A stretch of DNA of 64,000 nt from Holophagales bacterium (GTDB lineage: Bacteria; Acidobacteriota; Thermoanaerobaculia; Multivoradales; JAGPDF01). Position 1 is the first letter of the stretch. Each line of letters begins with the position of its first letter. The stretch lies in assembly GCA_016699405.1 (NCBI GenBank), contig CP064972.1, positions 4,867,501 to 4,931,500 of the forward strand. The letters are read 5' to 3'. Below the pieces are notes generated by a model. The model did no database searches. It was not told the origin of the DNA and saw nothing but the letters and a program-made list of their open reading frames with translations. Made by a program: the position numbers and the translations under genes. Shown in pieces: positions 35,678-45,737 of this stretch.

Positions 35678-37861
35678 TCACCAGACGGCTTGCGTCGCCA
35701 GCAGCGCCTCGGCGTCGGGCACGTCGAGCGGCCGGGCGAACCAGTATCCCTGCGCCAACGGACAGCCGAGCGTGCGCAAGCGGGCGAGCTGCTCGCCGGT
35801 CTCGACCCCTTCGGCGACGACGCCGATGCCGAGATGGCTCGCCAGTGCCAGGATCGTCTCGACGATCACTCGCGAGTCCTGAACCTCGAGGTCGCGCACG
35901 AAGGAGCGGTCGATCTTCAGCGAGTCGTAGCGGAACCGCTGCAGGTAGCTGAGCGACGAGTAGCCGGTACCGAAGTCGTCGATCGACAGTTGCACGCCGA
36001 GCGTCTGCAGTGCCCGCAGCCGGGCCATCACCGGCTCGCCGTGGTCGAGCGCCACGCTCTCCGTGACCTCGAGCCGCAGGCTCTCCGGCGCCAGCCGGGA
36101 AACCTCCAGAATGCGCAGCACCTGAGCGACGGCCGACTCCTGCGTGAAGAGCTTCCCGGAGACGTTGACGCTCATGAAGTAGGGCGGGTCGGCGGGGAAC
36201 CGCCGTTGCCACTCCTCGGCCTGGGCACAGGCCCACTCGAGCACGCGCCAACCGAGCGGCACGATCAACCCGGTCTCCTCGGCGACGGCGATGAACTGGG
36301 CGGGCGCCACCAGGCCGCGTTCGGGATGCCGCCAGCGGGTCAACGCTTCGAAGCCGACGATGGCCCCACTGTCGAGCGAGACGATCGGCTGGTAGTGCAT
36401 CACGAAATCGCCCATCGCCACCGCGCGGCGCAGCTCACGCTCCATGCGCAGCAGCTCGACCGCGGCGGCGTGCCGCTCGTGGTCGTAGACCTCGATGCGC
36501 CCCCGCCCCCCGGCCTTGGCGCGCACCATCGCCAGATCGGCGTCGCGCAGGAGGCCCTCGGCGGAGGTCTCGGCGCTGCCCGGCAGGGCGATGCCCAGAC
36601 TGGCCTCGACCTGGATCTCCTCCCCCTTTTCGAAGAACGGGAGGGCGATCTCCTGCTGGACCTTCTCGGCGAGATGAACGGCCGCGGCGACGTCCCGGAG
36701 CCCGGTCGCCAGCAACGCGAACTCGTCGCCACCCAGGCGTGCGACCGTGTCGCTCGGCCGTACCACACGGCGCAAGCGCGCGGCGACCTCGACCAGCAGG
36801 CGGTCGCCGCAGGCGTGACCCAGACTGTCGTTGATCGCCTGCAGGCGGTCGACGTCGAGGAAGAGCAGCGCGACGGCGGCCTCCGGCGCCCCGCGAGCCG
36901 CCGAGAGCGCCAGCGTCAGCCGATCGAGGAAGAGTGCCCGGTTCGGCAGGCCGGTCAGCGGATCGTGCAGCGCGTCGTGCAGGCTCTGTTGCTCGGCCCG
37001 CTTCCGTGCCGAGAGATCGGTGAGCGAGCCTGCCATGCACGCCGCCCGACCCGACGGATCGCGCGACAGGGCCCCGCGCAGCAGCACCCAGCGCTCCCCG
37101 CCGTCGCGGTGGCGCATGCGATGTTCGAGCGCCAGCACCCCGTCGCCTTGCGCCACGTGCGACGAGAGCGCCTCCCGGACGAAGCCGCGATCGTCGTCGA
37201 CGACCCAGTCGAGCCAATCGACCAGGCGGTCGCCGATCTCGTCGCCGCCGCAGCCGACGATCTGCTTCCAGCGCAGCGAGAGGTGCACGCGGCCCGTCGC
37301 CAGGTCCCAATGCCAGAGCCCGTCGTTCGACCCGCGGCGGACCAGGGCCAGGCGCGCCTCGCTCGACGCCAGCTCGACGGCGAGCCGTCGGCGCTCGCAC
37401 GCATGGCGCAGCGCCGCCGAGAGCATCCGGGCGTCGACCTCCGCGGCGATCAGGCAATCGTCGGCACCGGCGGCCAGGAGGTCGCGCCCGAGCACCGGCG
37501 CCCCGGGGAACATCAGGCCGAGAACGGTCAGTTGCGGGTGCTCGTGCCGCAGGCGCCGGACCGCCGCGGCGCCGCCCTCGGCGTCGCCCGGCCAGGCCAG
37601 CACGACGGCGTCGAAGCCACCTCTCGCCAGTCGCGCCAGCGCGCCGTCGAGGTCCGCGCATCGCTCCACCCGGTCCTCGGTCGGCCGTACGCTCGCCAGC
37701 TCGGCGAAGAGACGACGCTCTCCGGCGAGCCCGCCCTCGACCCACAACACTGTCGGTTCCGCGCTTCGCTCCACCACCGCCCGAGTCACTCCAGCGCCGT
37801 CGATCCGCCCCGCAGCCAACCGATCGTTCGTACCGCGAAGACGGCCTCGCACTGATAGCAC
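35678..37861 (-). CDS. receiver-like / PAS / GGDEF / EAL protein
   Basis: Up to 727 residues, soluble. After a receiver-like domain (about 37-150, VLWVEGGLAGERRLF, with WPGD where the phospho-Asp should be), a PAS domain (about 170-290), a GGDEF domain with intact LGGDEFAL, and an EAL domain with GFEALTRW, EVTES, DDFGTGYSSL and VAEGVE. Cyclic-di-GMP could be both made and degraded; one activity often dominates. The degenerate receiver suggests signal input other than phosphorylation. The start is uncertain: GTG at 37861 is the longest, and GTG at 37789 or 37777 would also keep the first domain. Confidence 0.88.
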   Translation of the reverse strand: MLSVRGRLRGTNDRLAAGRIDGAGVTRAVVERSAEPTVLWVEGGLAGERRLFAELASVRPTEDRVERCADLDGALARLARGGFDAVVLAWPGDAEGGAAAVRRLRHEHPQLTVLGLMFPGAPVLGRDLLAAGADDCLIAAEVDARMLSAALRHACERRRLAVELASSEARLALVRRGSNDGLWHWDLATGRVHLSLRWKQIVGCGGDEIGDRLVDWLDWVVDDDRGFVREALSSHVAQGDGVLALEHRMRHRDGGERWVLLRGALSRDPSGRAACMAGSLTDLSARKRAEQQSLHDALHDPLTGLPNRALFLDRLTLALSAARGAPEAAVALLFLDVDRLQAINDSLGHACGDRLLVEVAARLRRVVRPSDTVARLGGDEFALLATGLRDVAAAVHLAEKVQQEIALPFFEKGEEIQVEASLGIALPGSAETSAEGLLRDADLAMVRAKAGGRGRIEVYDHERHAAAVELLRMERELRRAVAMGDFVMHYQPIVSLDSGAIVGFEALTRWRHPERGLVAPAQFIAVAEETGLIVPLGWRVLEWACAQAEEWQRRFPADPPYFMSVNVSGKLFTQESAVAQVLRILEVSRLAPESLRLEVTESVALDHGEPVMARLRALQTLGVQLSIDDFGTGYSSLSYLQRFRYDSLKIDRSFVRDLEVQDSRVIVETILALASHLGIGVVAEGVETGEQLARLRTLGCPLAQGYWFARPLDVPDAEALLATQAVW

Positions 37862-38020
37862 GCAATCGGCGACCGCGCCACGGCGTGTCCCACACCGGCG
37901 CAGCCATCCGAGCCGCTCGAACGTTGTGCACGAAGCCCTGACCGCGCGGTGCTACGGACCGCTGAGGAAGGGAACCGAATCACCTAGGGTTCTCCCTCAG
38001 CTCCGCTCCAGGAGGACGAG

Positions 38021-39688
38021 ATGACGGAACCGCTTCCCGCTCCGCCCCGCGCCAGAACTCGGCGGGACCTGCTGGCCACTCAGCCCTCGCCGCAGATGCG
38101 GCGCCCGGGCGCCCGCACCGTGCGGACGCGCACGGCGCCCGTGCCGTCGCTCGCCGTCCTGGCGCTCGGACGCGCCGGGTTCGGTGCGCGGCCGGGCGAC
38201 ATCGCTGCCTTCCAGGCGCTCGGCGCCACCGACGCGCAGCGTCTCGCCGCATGGGTCGACCTGCAGCTCTTCCCCAACGTCAACGACGACCCGCTCTACT
38301 TGCCGCGCCTGGTCGCCGCCGGCTACAACACCCTGTGGCGCACCTCGTCTCAGCTCTGGCAGACCAACTTCAACGCCGCCACCTGGGAGGAGCGGATCCG
38401 GCCGTCGCGCGAGGTGCTGCTCGTCACCTTCCTGCGCGCCGTCCACAGCAAGTGGCAACTCTGGGAAGTGATGAGTGGCTTCTGGCACGATCACTTCAAC
38501 GTCTACGCCTACGAGTACACCTCGGAGAGCCTCTTCCCGGCGCTCGACAACGTCCTGCGCCAGCACGCCTTCGGCAACTTCCGCCAGATGCTCGAAGCGG
38601 TGGCGAAGAGCACGCCGATGCTCTACTACCTCGACAACTACACGAGCAGCCGCGGCGGACCGAACGAGAACTTCTCGCGCGAGCTCTTCGAGCTGCACAC
38701 GCTCGGCGCGGAGAACTACTGGGGCGTGATCCCGCAGTCGCAGGTGCCGCGCGACGACCAGGGACGCCCACTCGGCTACGTCGACGCCGACATCTACGAG
38801 GCGACGCGCTGCTTCACCGGCTGGACCTACGGCTACGACGACAGCTGGCAACAGATTCCCGATACCGGCGAGTTCTGGTACCACGAGGCCTGGCACGACC
38901 CGTACCCCAAGCGGGTGCTCGGGCTCGACCTGAACGCCTATCAGCCGGCACAGAAGGACGGCCTCGACGTGCTCGATGCCCTCGCGTCCCATCCAGGGAC
39001 CGGGCGCTACCTGGCCCGCAAGCTCTGCCGGCATCTGGTCTCCGATCAGCCGCCGACCGCTCTGGTCGATCAGGTCGCGGCGCAGTTCACCGCGCTCTGG
39101 CAGGCGCCCGATCAGTTGCGCCAGGTGGTGCGCACCATCCTGCTGTCGCCGGAGTTCGCCGCGAGCTGGGGGCAGAAGGTCCGGCGGCCGTTCGACCTCG
39201 TCGTCGCCGCGATGCGGGCGAGCGAGATGGAGTTCCCCTTCAAAGTCGGCGACGGCGACACGGACACGTTCCTCTGGCGCTACGGCCAGACCGGGCACAC
39301 GCCGTTCGCCTGGCGGCCGCCGGACGGCTACTCGGACCTGATGGCCGATTGGCTCTCGACCGAGCCCCGCCTCCACTGCTGGCGCATGGCCAACTGGCTG
39401 GTCGAGGTCACCGACGACCTCGGCCACTTCCGGCTTGACGCGATCGGCAAGACGCTCGCCGCCATCCCGGTGGGACAGCGCTCCGCCGAGCGCATCGTCG
39501 ACCACTGGATCGGGCGCGTCTTCGGCCGCTCCCTCGATCCAGGCGACCGCGAGGTGCTCGTCGAGTTCATGGCCGCCGGCTACAACCCGACCTTCAACCT
39601 GCCGCTCGACGCCGACGAAGACACGCAGGATCGCCTCCGCTCGCTCGTCGCCCTGATCTTCAACATGCCGGACTTCGTCTGGCGCTGA
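38021..39688 (+). CDS. DUF1800 family protein
   Basis: 555 residues of the DUF1800 family, identified by LALGRAGFGARPGDI near the start, FWHDHFNVYAYEYTSESLFPALDN, NENFSRELFELHTLG and ARKLCRHLVSDQPP. The N-terminal 40 residues are Arg/Pro-rich without an obvious signal peptide. DUF1800 genes are almost always followed by DUF1501, as here 39 bases downstream; the pair is thought to be exported and handle surface or polysaccharide substrates, but the reaction is unknown. AGGAGGA before the ATG supports the start. Three-residue tail VWR ends the protein. Confidence 0.9.
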   Translation: MTEPLPAPPRARTRRDLLATQPSPQMRRPGARTVRTRTAPVPSLAVLALGRAGFGARPGDIAAFQALGATDAQRLAAWVDLQLFPNVNDDPLYLPRLVAAGYNTLWRTSSQLWQTNFNAATWEERIRPSREVLLVTFLRAVHSKWQLWEVMSGFWHDHFNVYAYEYTSESLFPALDNVLRQHAFGNFRQMLEAVAKSTPMLYYLDNYTSSRGGPNENFSRELFELHTLGAENYWGVIPQSQVPRDDQGRPLGYVDADIYEATRCFTGWTYGYDDSWQQIPDTGEFWYHEAWHDPYPKRVLGLDLNAYQPAQKDGLDVLDALASHPGTGRYLARKLCRHLVSDQPPTALVDQVAAQFTALWQAPDQLRQVVRTILLSPEFAASWGQKVRRPFDLVVAAMRASEMEFPFKVGDGDTDTFLWRYGQTGHTPFAWRPPDGYSDLMADWLSTEPRLHCWRMANWLVEVTDDLGHFRLDAIGKTLAAIPVGQRSAERIVDHWIGRVFGRSLDPGDREVLVEFMAAGYNPTFNLPLDADEDTQDRLRSLVALIFNMPDFVWR

Positions 39689-39727
39689 GCGGGCAGTCGA
39701 CCCGCCCTCCGGCCCGGAGACACCACC

Positions 39728-41074
39728 ATGTGCCAGACCACCCGACGCGGATTCCTCGTGGGCTGCTCCTCGGCGATCGCCAGCCTCGCCGGCGCACGCT
39801 TCAACTCCCTCGCCTTCGGCTCCCCCAGCTCGACCGACGAGGTCATGGTGGTGATCTTCCTGCGCGGCGGCATGGACGGGCTGAGCCTCGTCATGCCGAT
39901 CGCCGGCCATCCCGACCGCGGCTACTACGAAGCCGCCCGGCCCGACATCCAGGTCCCGACGAGCGGCACCAGCGCCGCCCTCGCCCTCGCCTCCGGATTC
40001 GGCGTCCACCCCGGTGCGGCGCGCCTGCGCGACCTCTACCAGGCGGGGCACCTGGCGATCGTCCACGCCGCCGGCATCACCGGGCCGGAGGGGGCGACAC
40101 GCAGCCACTTCGAGGCGATGGACTACCTCGAGCTCGGCACACCGGGCAACGACGGAACGACCACCGGCTGGCTCACCCGCCACCTCGCCACCGCCGACCT
40201 GCCGCCCGCGGTGACGATGCCGTCGATCGCCATCGGCGGCACGCAGACCACCTCGCTGCTCGGCAGTCGCGAGACGATCAACATGGAGAGCGTCGGCGAC
40301 TTCAGCCTCGACACCGGGCCGTGGAACTGGCGCTCGATGCAGCGCCAGGCGCTGCGCGAGCTCTACCAGGGCGAGTCGATCGTCCACCGCACCGGGCGGC
40401 AGACGCTCGACGCGGTCGACATCATCGAGCTCAACGCCAGCGGCACCTACACGCCCGCCAACGGCGCGGTCTATCCGAGCGGATCGTTCGGCGACCAGCT
40501 GAAGGTGGTGGCGCAGATGATCAAGCTCGGCCTCGGCCTGCGCGTCGCCACGCTCGACCTCGGCGGCTGGGACACTCACACCTACCAGGGCAACGGCGGC
40601 ACCGGCTACTTCGGCGACATGGCCGGCGACCTCGCCGACGGCCTGCACGCCCTCTACCTCGATCTCGACAGCGGGTACACGCAGCGACTCACCGTCCTGG
40701 TGCAGAGCGAGTTCGGGCGACGGGTGCGACAGAACGACGACGACGGCACCGACCACGGCCACGGCAACCTGATGCTGGTCCTCTCGGGTCACGCCACGCC
40801 CGGATTCCACGGCACCTGGCCGGGACTGCGGGACGACCAGCTCTTCGAGGGCGCCGATCTGGCGGTGACCACCGACTACCGTCGAGTCCTCTCCGAGATC
40901 CTCATCCGGCGGCTCGGCAACCCCTTCCTCGGGTCGGTGTTCCCGGGCTACGTCTACCCCGGACCGCTCGGCATCGTCTCGGGGACCGACCTGCCCCCGG
41001 ACTACTCGGCGCCGCTCTTCAAGGACGGCTTCGAGGACGGCTCGATGAGCCGGTGGCCGGCTCGCCTCGGCTAG
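39728..41074 (+). CDS. DUF1501 family Tat-exported protein
   Basis: 448 residues with a twin-arginine signal (TTRRGFLVGCSSAIASLAGA). The body shows DUF1501/sulfatase-like features: VMVVIFLRGGMDGLSLVMP, GLRVATLDLGGWDTHTYQG and SEFGRRVRQNDDDGTDHGHG, with clustered Asp and His suited to metal binding. It acts outside the cytoplasm as partner of the preceding DUF1800 protein. The C-terminus ends in LFKDGFEDGSMSRW, a Gly/Asp-rich tail motif also found at the ends of other secreted proteins; its meaning is unclear. Confidence 0.9.
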   Translation: MCQTTRRGFLVGCSSAIASLAGARFNSLAFGSPSSTDEVMVVIFLRGGMDGLSLVMPIAGHPDRGYYEAARPDIQVPTSGTSAALALASGFGVHPGAARLRDLYQAGHLAIVHAAGITGPEGATRSHFEAMDYLELGTPGNDGTTTGWLTRHLATADLPPAVTMPSIAIGGTQTTSLLGSRETINMESVGDFSLDTGPWNWRSMQRQALRELYQGESIVHRTGRQTLDAVDIIELNASGTYTPANGAVYPSGSFGDQLKVVAQMIKLGLGLRVATLDLGGWDTHTYQGNGGTGYFGDMAGDLADGLHALYLDLDSGYTQRLTVLVQSEFGRRVRQNDDDGTDHGHGNLMLVLSGHATPGFHGTWPGLRDDQLFEGADLAVTTDYRRVLSEILIRRLGNPFLGSVFPGYVYPGPLGIVSGTDLPPDYSAPLFKDGFEDGSMSRWPARLG

Positions 41075-41132
41075 TCCGGCGCGTCAGCCCGTAAGGTTCG
41101 CCCCGAGCGATTGCCGCCGAGACCGCGCTCGC

Positions 41133-42488
41133 TCAGGCGGCCTTGCGGTCGGGCGCACCCGGCACCACCAGCTCGGCGTGCAACCGGCGCGCCGTCGCCG
41201 CGAGCGCTTCCGCAGCGACGGCGGCGACCGCACCGCGCGTTCCATGCTCGCTCCACAGCCGCGGCGACACTCCGGCCGACGAGAGCAGCTGGCGTGCCGG
41301 CGCCGCGAGCTCCCGCCCGACGATCGCCACCAGTGCGAGCCGCTCTTCGACCTCGGACGACAGGCCCATCCCGGCCAGCACCGCGCGCCCCGGCTCGCCC
41401 GCCGTCCCGTCGACCGCGACGAGGAGCTCCGCGCCCGAGCCGGCCTGCTGCACCAACAGCACCGGCAGCCGCGCCGCCACGAGGACGGAGAGCGCCGACG
41501 TCGCCAGCTCGCCGAGCGATCGTGCGCCGGCGGCGATCCGCAACAGCGCGACCCCCGCTCGCGTCGCGATGGCGCGAACCGCCCGGTCGTCCGCCGCGGA
41601 GACGATCTCGCTGCGCCCCCGACCCGGGTGACCGGTGTTGGCGACGACGATCGGCACGCCCGCCAACGCGGCCGGCCAGACCGCGCGCGGATGGAGCACC
41701 TTGGCGCCGAAGTGGGCGAGCTCGCCGGCCAGCGCGGGGGTGAGGCGTGCGAGCGTGAACGCCTCCGGGACCAGGCGCGGGTCCGCCGAAAGCACGCCGT
41801 CGACGTCGGTCCAGATCTCGACCCGCTCCGCCTGCAGGCAGGCGCCGAGGATCGTCGCGGTGAGATCCGAGGCGCCGCGGCCGAGCAGCCGGACCCGCCC
41901 GTCCGCAGCCGCGCCGTAGAAGCCCGGGACCACCGGGATCTCGCGGCCGAGCCGAGGCACGAGTCGCCCGTCGACCGACCGTCGTGTCCGCTCGAGGTCG
42001 ACCTCCGCTTCGCCGAACGTCGCATCGGTCGCCACCAGATCCGCCGCGTCGAACGCCGAGGCGGAGAGTCCGGCGGCACGCAGGGCCGCCGCAAGCAGCG
42101 CGACGGAGAGCCGCTCGCCGGCGCTCGCCAGACGATCGCGCACCCCGGCGGGAAGCTCACGCAGCAAGGTGACACCCTCGAGCGCCGCCGCCAGCTCGCC
42201 GAGCTCCCGCTCCACGGCTCGGGAGGCCGCTCGGTCGCCCGGGGCCAACGCCACGAGCGCCGCGCGATGTCGCTCGGCCAGGCTGGCGAGGTCTCGCCTC
42301 GCTGCCTTGTCACAGCGCCGGGCGCGCTCGGCGATCACCAGCAGACCGTCGGTGACGCCGGCGAGCGCCGACGCCACCGCCACCACCGGACGCTCGGCCG
42401 CCGCTTCCCGCAGGATCGCGACGACCGCGCGGATGCGCTCCGGCGTGGCGAGCGAGGTGCCGCCGAACTTCAGCACACACGGTCTCAT
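41133..42488 (-). CDS. aspartate kinase
   Basis: 451 residues. The N-terminal kinase shows VLKFGGTSLA, the amino-acid kinase motif GRGASDLTA and WTDVDGVLSADPR. The C-terminal 130 residues are two ACT-like regulatory domains (GVALLRIAAGARSLG; LALVAIVGREL). It phosphorylates aspartate, the first step toward homoserine, methionine, threonine and lysine. Its ATG overlaps the metX stop (ATGA), so it is the last gene of the metY-metX-ask transcript, feeding precursor to methionine. Which end product inhibits it cannot be read from the sequence. Confidence 0.93.
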   Translation of the reverse strand: MRPCVLKFGGTSLATPERIRAVVAILREAAAERPVVAVASALAGVTDGLLVIAERARRCDKAARRDLASLAERHRAALVALAPGDRAASRAVERELGELAAALEGVTLLRELPAGVRDRLASAGERLSVALLAAALRAAGLSASAFDAADLVATDATFGEAEVDLERTRRSVDGRLVPRLGREIPVVPGFYGAAADGRVRLLGRGASDLTATILGACLQAERVEIWTDVDGVLSADPRLVPEAFTLARLTPALAGELAHFGAKVLHPRAVWPAALAGVPIVVANTGHPGRGRSEIVSAADDRAVRAIATRAGVALLRIAAGARSLGELATSALSVLVAARLPVLLVQQAGSGAELLVAVDGTAGEPGRAVLAGMGLSSEVEERLALVAIVGRELAAPARQLLSSAGVSPRLWSEHGTRGAVAAVAAEALAATARRLHAELVVPGAPDRKAA

Positions 42489-43722
42489 GGCCGACCTCCC
42501 GCGAGCGGCCGGAGAGCCGACGAAGCGCGGCGGCGCGACACGGCCGGCCGTTCGCCGGCGGTTCCGGTGCGCACGCGGAAGCGGCGCAGCGCCGTGTCGA
42601 CCTGCGCCGACTCGATGAGGAAGGCATCGTGCCCGTGCGGCGAGGCGATCGTCGCCAGCTCGCCGTGGCGCAGGAGCCGCGCCAGGGCCAGTTGCTCGTC
42701 CGGCGGATAGAGCACGTCGCTCGGAATCGTGCCGACGAGCACCGGTGTCCGCACCGACCCGAGCACGCTGGCGAGCGCGCCGCGCCCGCGGGCGAGGTCG
42801 TGCGTGTCCATCGCCCGAGTCAGCGTCAGGTAGCAGTTCGCGTCGAAGCGATCGACCAGCCGTTCGCCATGCCGGGCGAGCCAGCGCGCGACGGCGAACC
42901 GCCCGTCGGCCTCGCGCCGGCGCGCGAACCGCTCCTCGAAGCCCGCCCGCGCGCGGTAGGAGACCATCGCCATCGCCCGCGCCGCGGCCAGGCCGCCGGT
43001 CGGCGGATCGTCCACGGGATAGGCGCCGCCGCGGAACCTCGGGTCGGCGGCGATCGCCAGCCGCTGCGCTTCGCTCCACGCCACCTGCCAGGCCGAATGG
43101 GCGGCGTTCGTGGCGAGGGCCGCCACCGTCTCGACCCGCTCGGGAAAGAGCAGCGCCCACTCGAGCGCCTGCATTCCACCGAGCGAGCCGCCGACGACCA
43201 GGCGGATCCGCTCGACCCCCAGCGCGGCGAGCAGCTCGCCCTGCAGGCGCACGAGGTCGCGGATCGTCACCGCCGGGAAGTCCGCCCCCCAGCGCTCGCC
43301 GCCCTCCCGCCGCAGCGAGGCCGGTCCGGTCGTGCCGTAGCAGGAGCCGAGCACGTTGCTCGCCACGACGAAGTCGCGTGACGGGTCGAGCGCGCGGCCG
43401 GCGCCGAGCAGATCGCCCCACCACGAGTCGACGTCTGCCGAGCCGGTGAGCGCGTGGCAGACGACCACCGCGTTGTCGCGCGACGGGGCGAGCTCCCCCC
43501 AGGTCCGGTAGGCGATCGCCACCTGTTCGAGCACCACCCCGCTTTCGAGCGTGAATGCCGACAGGGCGAAGTGGCGCGTCTCCGGCGAAGGACCCGGGCG
43601 CCGACCCCGCTCTCCTGGCCGCCGACTGGCAACCGGGCCCGCGGCCTCGAGCGGGCCGAGAGCACCGGCGGCGGCAAGCCCCACCGCCGCTATGCCACTC
43701 GACGCGGCAACGCTCCGCGCGC

Positions 43723-43726
<4 letters not shown>
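42485..43726 (-). CDS. metX: homoserine O-acetyltransferase
   Basis: 413 residues, alpha/beta-hydrolase fold. The family pattern is clear: YRTWGELAPSRDNAVVVCHALTGSADV, then the nucleophile Ser in VVGGSLGGMQALEW, Asp in SDVLYPPDEQ and His in SPHGHDAFL. It makes O-acetylhomoserine from homoserine and acetyl-CoA. The first 45 residues before the conserved part are Ala/Arg-rich; the GTG start at 43726 is placed by the GTGA overlap with the metY stop, though a later start is possible. Strict coupling on both sides places it in one operon with metY and aspartate kinase. Confidence 0.92.
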
Positions 43727-45051
<1,325 letters not shown>

Positions 45052-45120
45052 CGTCGTCCTCGTTTCGCGTCGGTGGCCGGGGCCCCGGAGAACGCGCAGC
45101 GAGGAGGACGAGGGCGCCAG

Positions 45121-45160
45121 AAAACGACGAGGCCCGCCGGCTCTTCGCCGCGGGCCTCGG
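45121..45160 (-). terminator. attenuator terminator hairpin in the metY leader
   Basis: On the minus strand a perfect ten-base stem CGAGGCCCGC / GCGGGCCTCG (45159-45150 with 45137-45128) encloses an inner GGC/GCC pair and is followed by TCGTTTT (45127-45121). It lies 24 bases after the stop of the Met/Cys-rich leader peptide and 70 bases before metY, so it would stop transcription before the operon unless relieved. Confidence 0.75.
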
Positions 45161-45183
45161 AGGACGCCGGACCTGGTTGGAAC

Positions 45184-45291
45184 CTAGGGTCTCGGCACGT
45201 GCGCTCCTCTCCCGCAGACGTGCATGTTGCACATGCACATCGAGGTCGACATGGAAGTCGGGGCGGGAGCGGAGCAGGTGGCGCGCTTCAT
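45184..45291 (-). CDS. Met/Cys-rich leader peptide of the met operon
   Basis: From ATG 45291 to the TAG at 45184 runs a 35-codon frame; a shorter version starts at ATG 45252 (22 codons). Its core reads MSTSMCMCNMHVC: four Met and three Cys within 13 residues, in the leader of a methionine operon and before a terminator. In classical attenuation, ribosome stalling at codons for a scarce amino acid prevents terminator formation. No Shine-Dalgarno lies before 45291, but the predicted transcription start is nearly at that ATG, so it may be leaderless. The segment CCGAGACCC at its end closely resembles the 5' terminator arm. Confidence 0.6.
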   Translation of the reverse strand: MKRATCSAPAPTSMSTSMCMCNMHVCGRGAHVPRP

Positions 45292-45300
45292 TGGGGCGGA

Positions 45301-45330
45301 TTTCTAGAACGAATCGTCCGGTGTTGTCAA
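45301..45330 (-). promoter_or_regulatory. promoter of the metY-metX-ask operon
   Basis: A perfect -35 hexamer TTGACA (45330-45325) and a -10-like TAGAAA (45306-45301) separated by 18 bases. It overlaps the stop codon of the cupin gene. Transcription would begin near 45294, immediately before the leader-peptide ATG at 45291. Confidence 0.6.
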
Positions 45331-45737
45331 GCGCCGTCTTCGGGGACCGGCTCGGGGCGATCGCGCCGGCGATCGACGAGGCAGAGGAAACCGAGTCGCT
45401 CGCCCGCGTCGGCGAGGAAGCGATGCGGCGTGCGCGGCGCGACGTAGACGAGATCGAACGGCGCGATCGCTTCGCGCCGCTCGCCGAGGCGCACGTGCCC
45501 TCGACCGGCGAGGACGACGACGGCGTGGGCATGCTCGTGCCGCTCGAAGCTCGTGCGGCCGCCGGCCTCGACCTCGAAGAAGCGCAGCTCGCTCGCCAGC
45601 CCCGCGTCCCCTTCGCCGACCAGCAGGCGCCGGGTGACACCGCAGTGCCCCTCGCCGCTGGACTTGTATTCGCGCACCGCGAGCTCCGGCCAGAGCTCCG
45701 GCGCCCAGTGCACGACGCGCGAGCCCGACTCGCTCAT
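45327..45737 (-). CDS. cupin protein, probable methylthioxylulose-5-phosphate methylsulfurylase
   Basis: 136 residues forming a single cupin barrel. Motif 1 is in RTSFERHEHAHAVVVLAGRG (metal His cluster) and motif 2 in PFDLVYVAPRTPHRF. In Rhodospirillum rubrum a cupin beside the RubisCO-like gene splits 1-methylthio-D-xylulose 5-phosphate into DXP and methanethiol. The same gene order, an ATGA overlap with the RubisCO-like gene, and metY downstream support that role, but it is assigned by context. Alternative: another small-molecule cupin. Confidence 0.75.
   Translation of the reverse strand: MSESGSRVVHWAPELWPELAVREYKSSGEGHCGVTRRLLVGEGDAGLASELRFFEVEAGGRTSFERHEHAHAVVVLAGRGHVRLGERREAIAPFDLVYVAPRTPHRFLADAGERLGFLCLVDRRRDRPEPVPEDGA

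Noticed and set aside
45121..45300. A SAM or SAH riboswitch in the metY leader
   Set aside because: No multi-helix core or conserved riboswitch sequence was recognised; the Met/Cys-rich short frame plus terminator explains the leader better. A covariance-model search would settle it.
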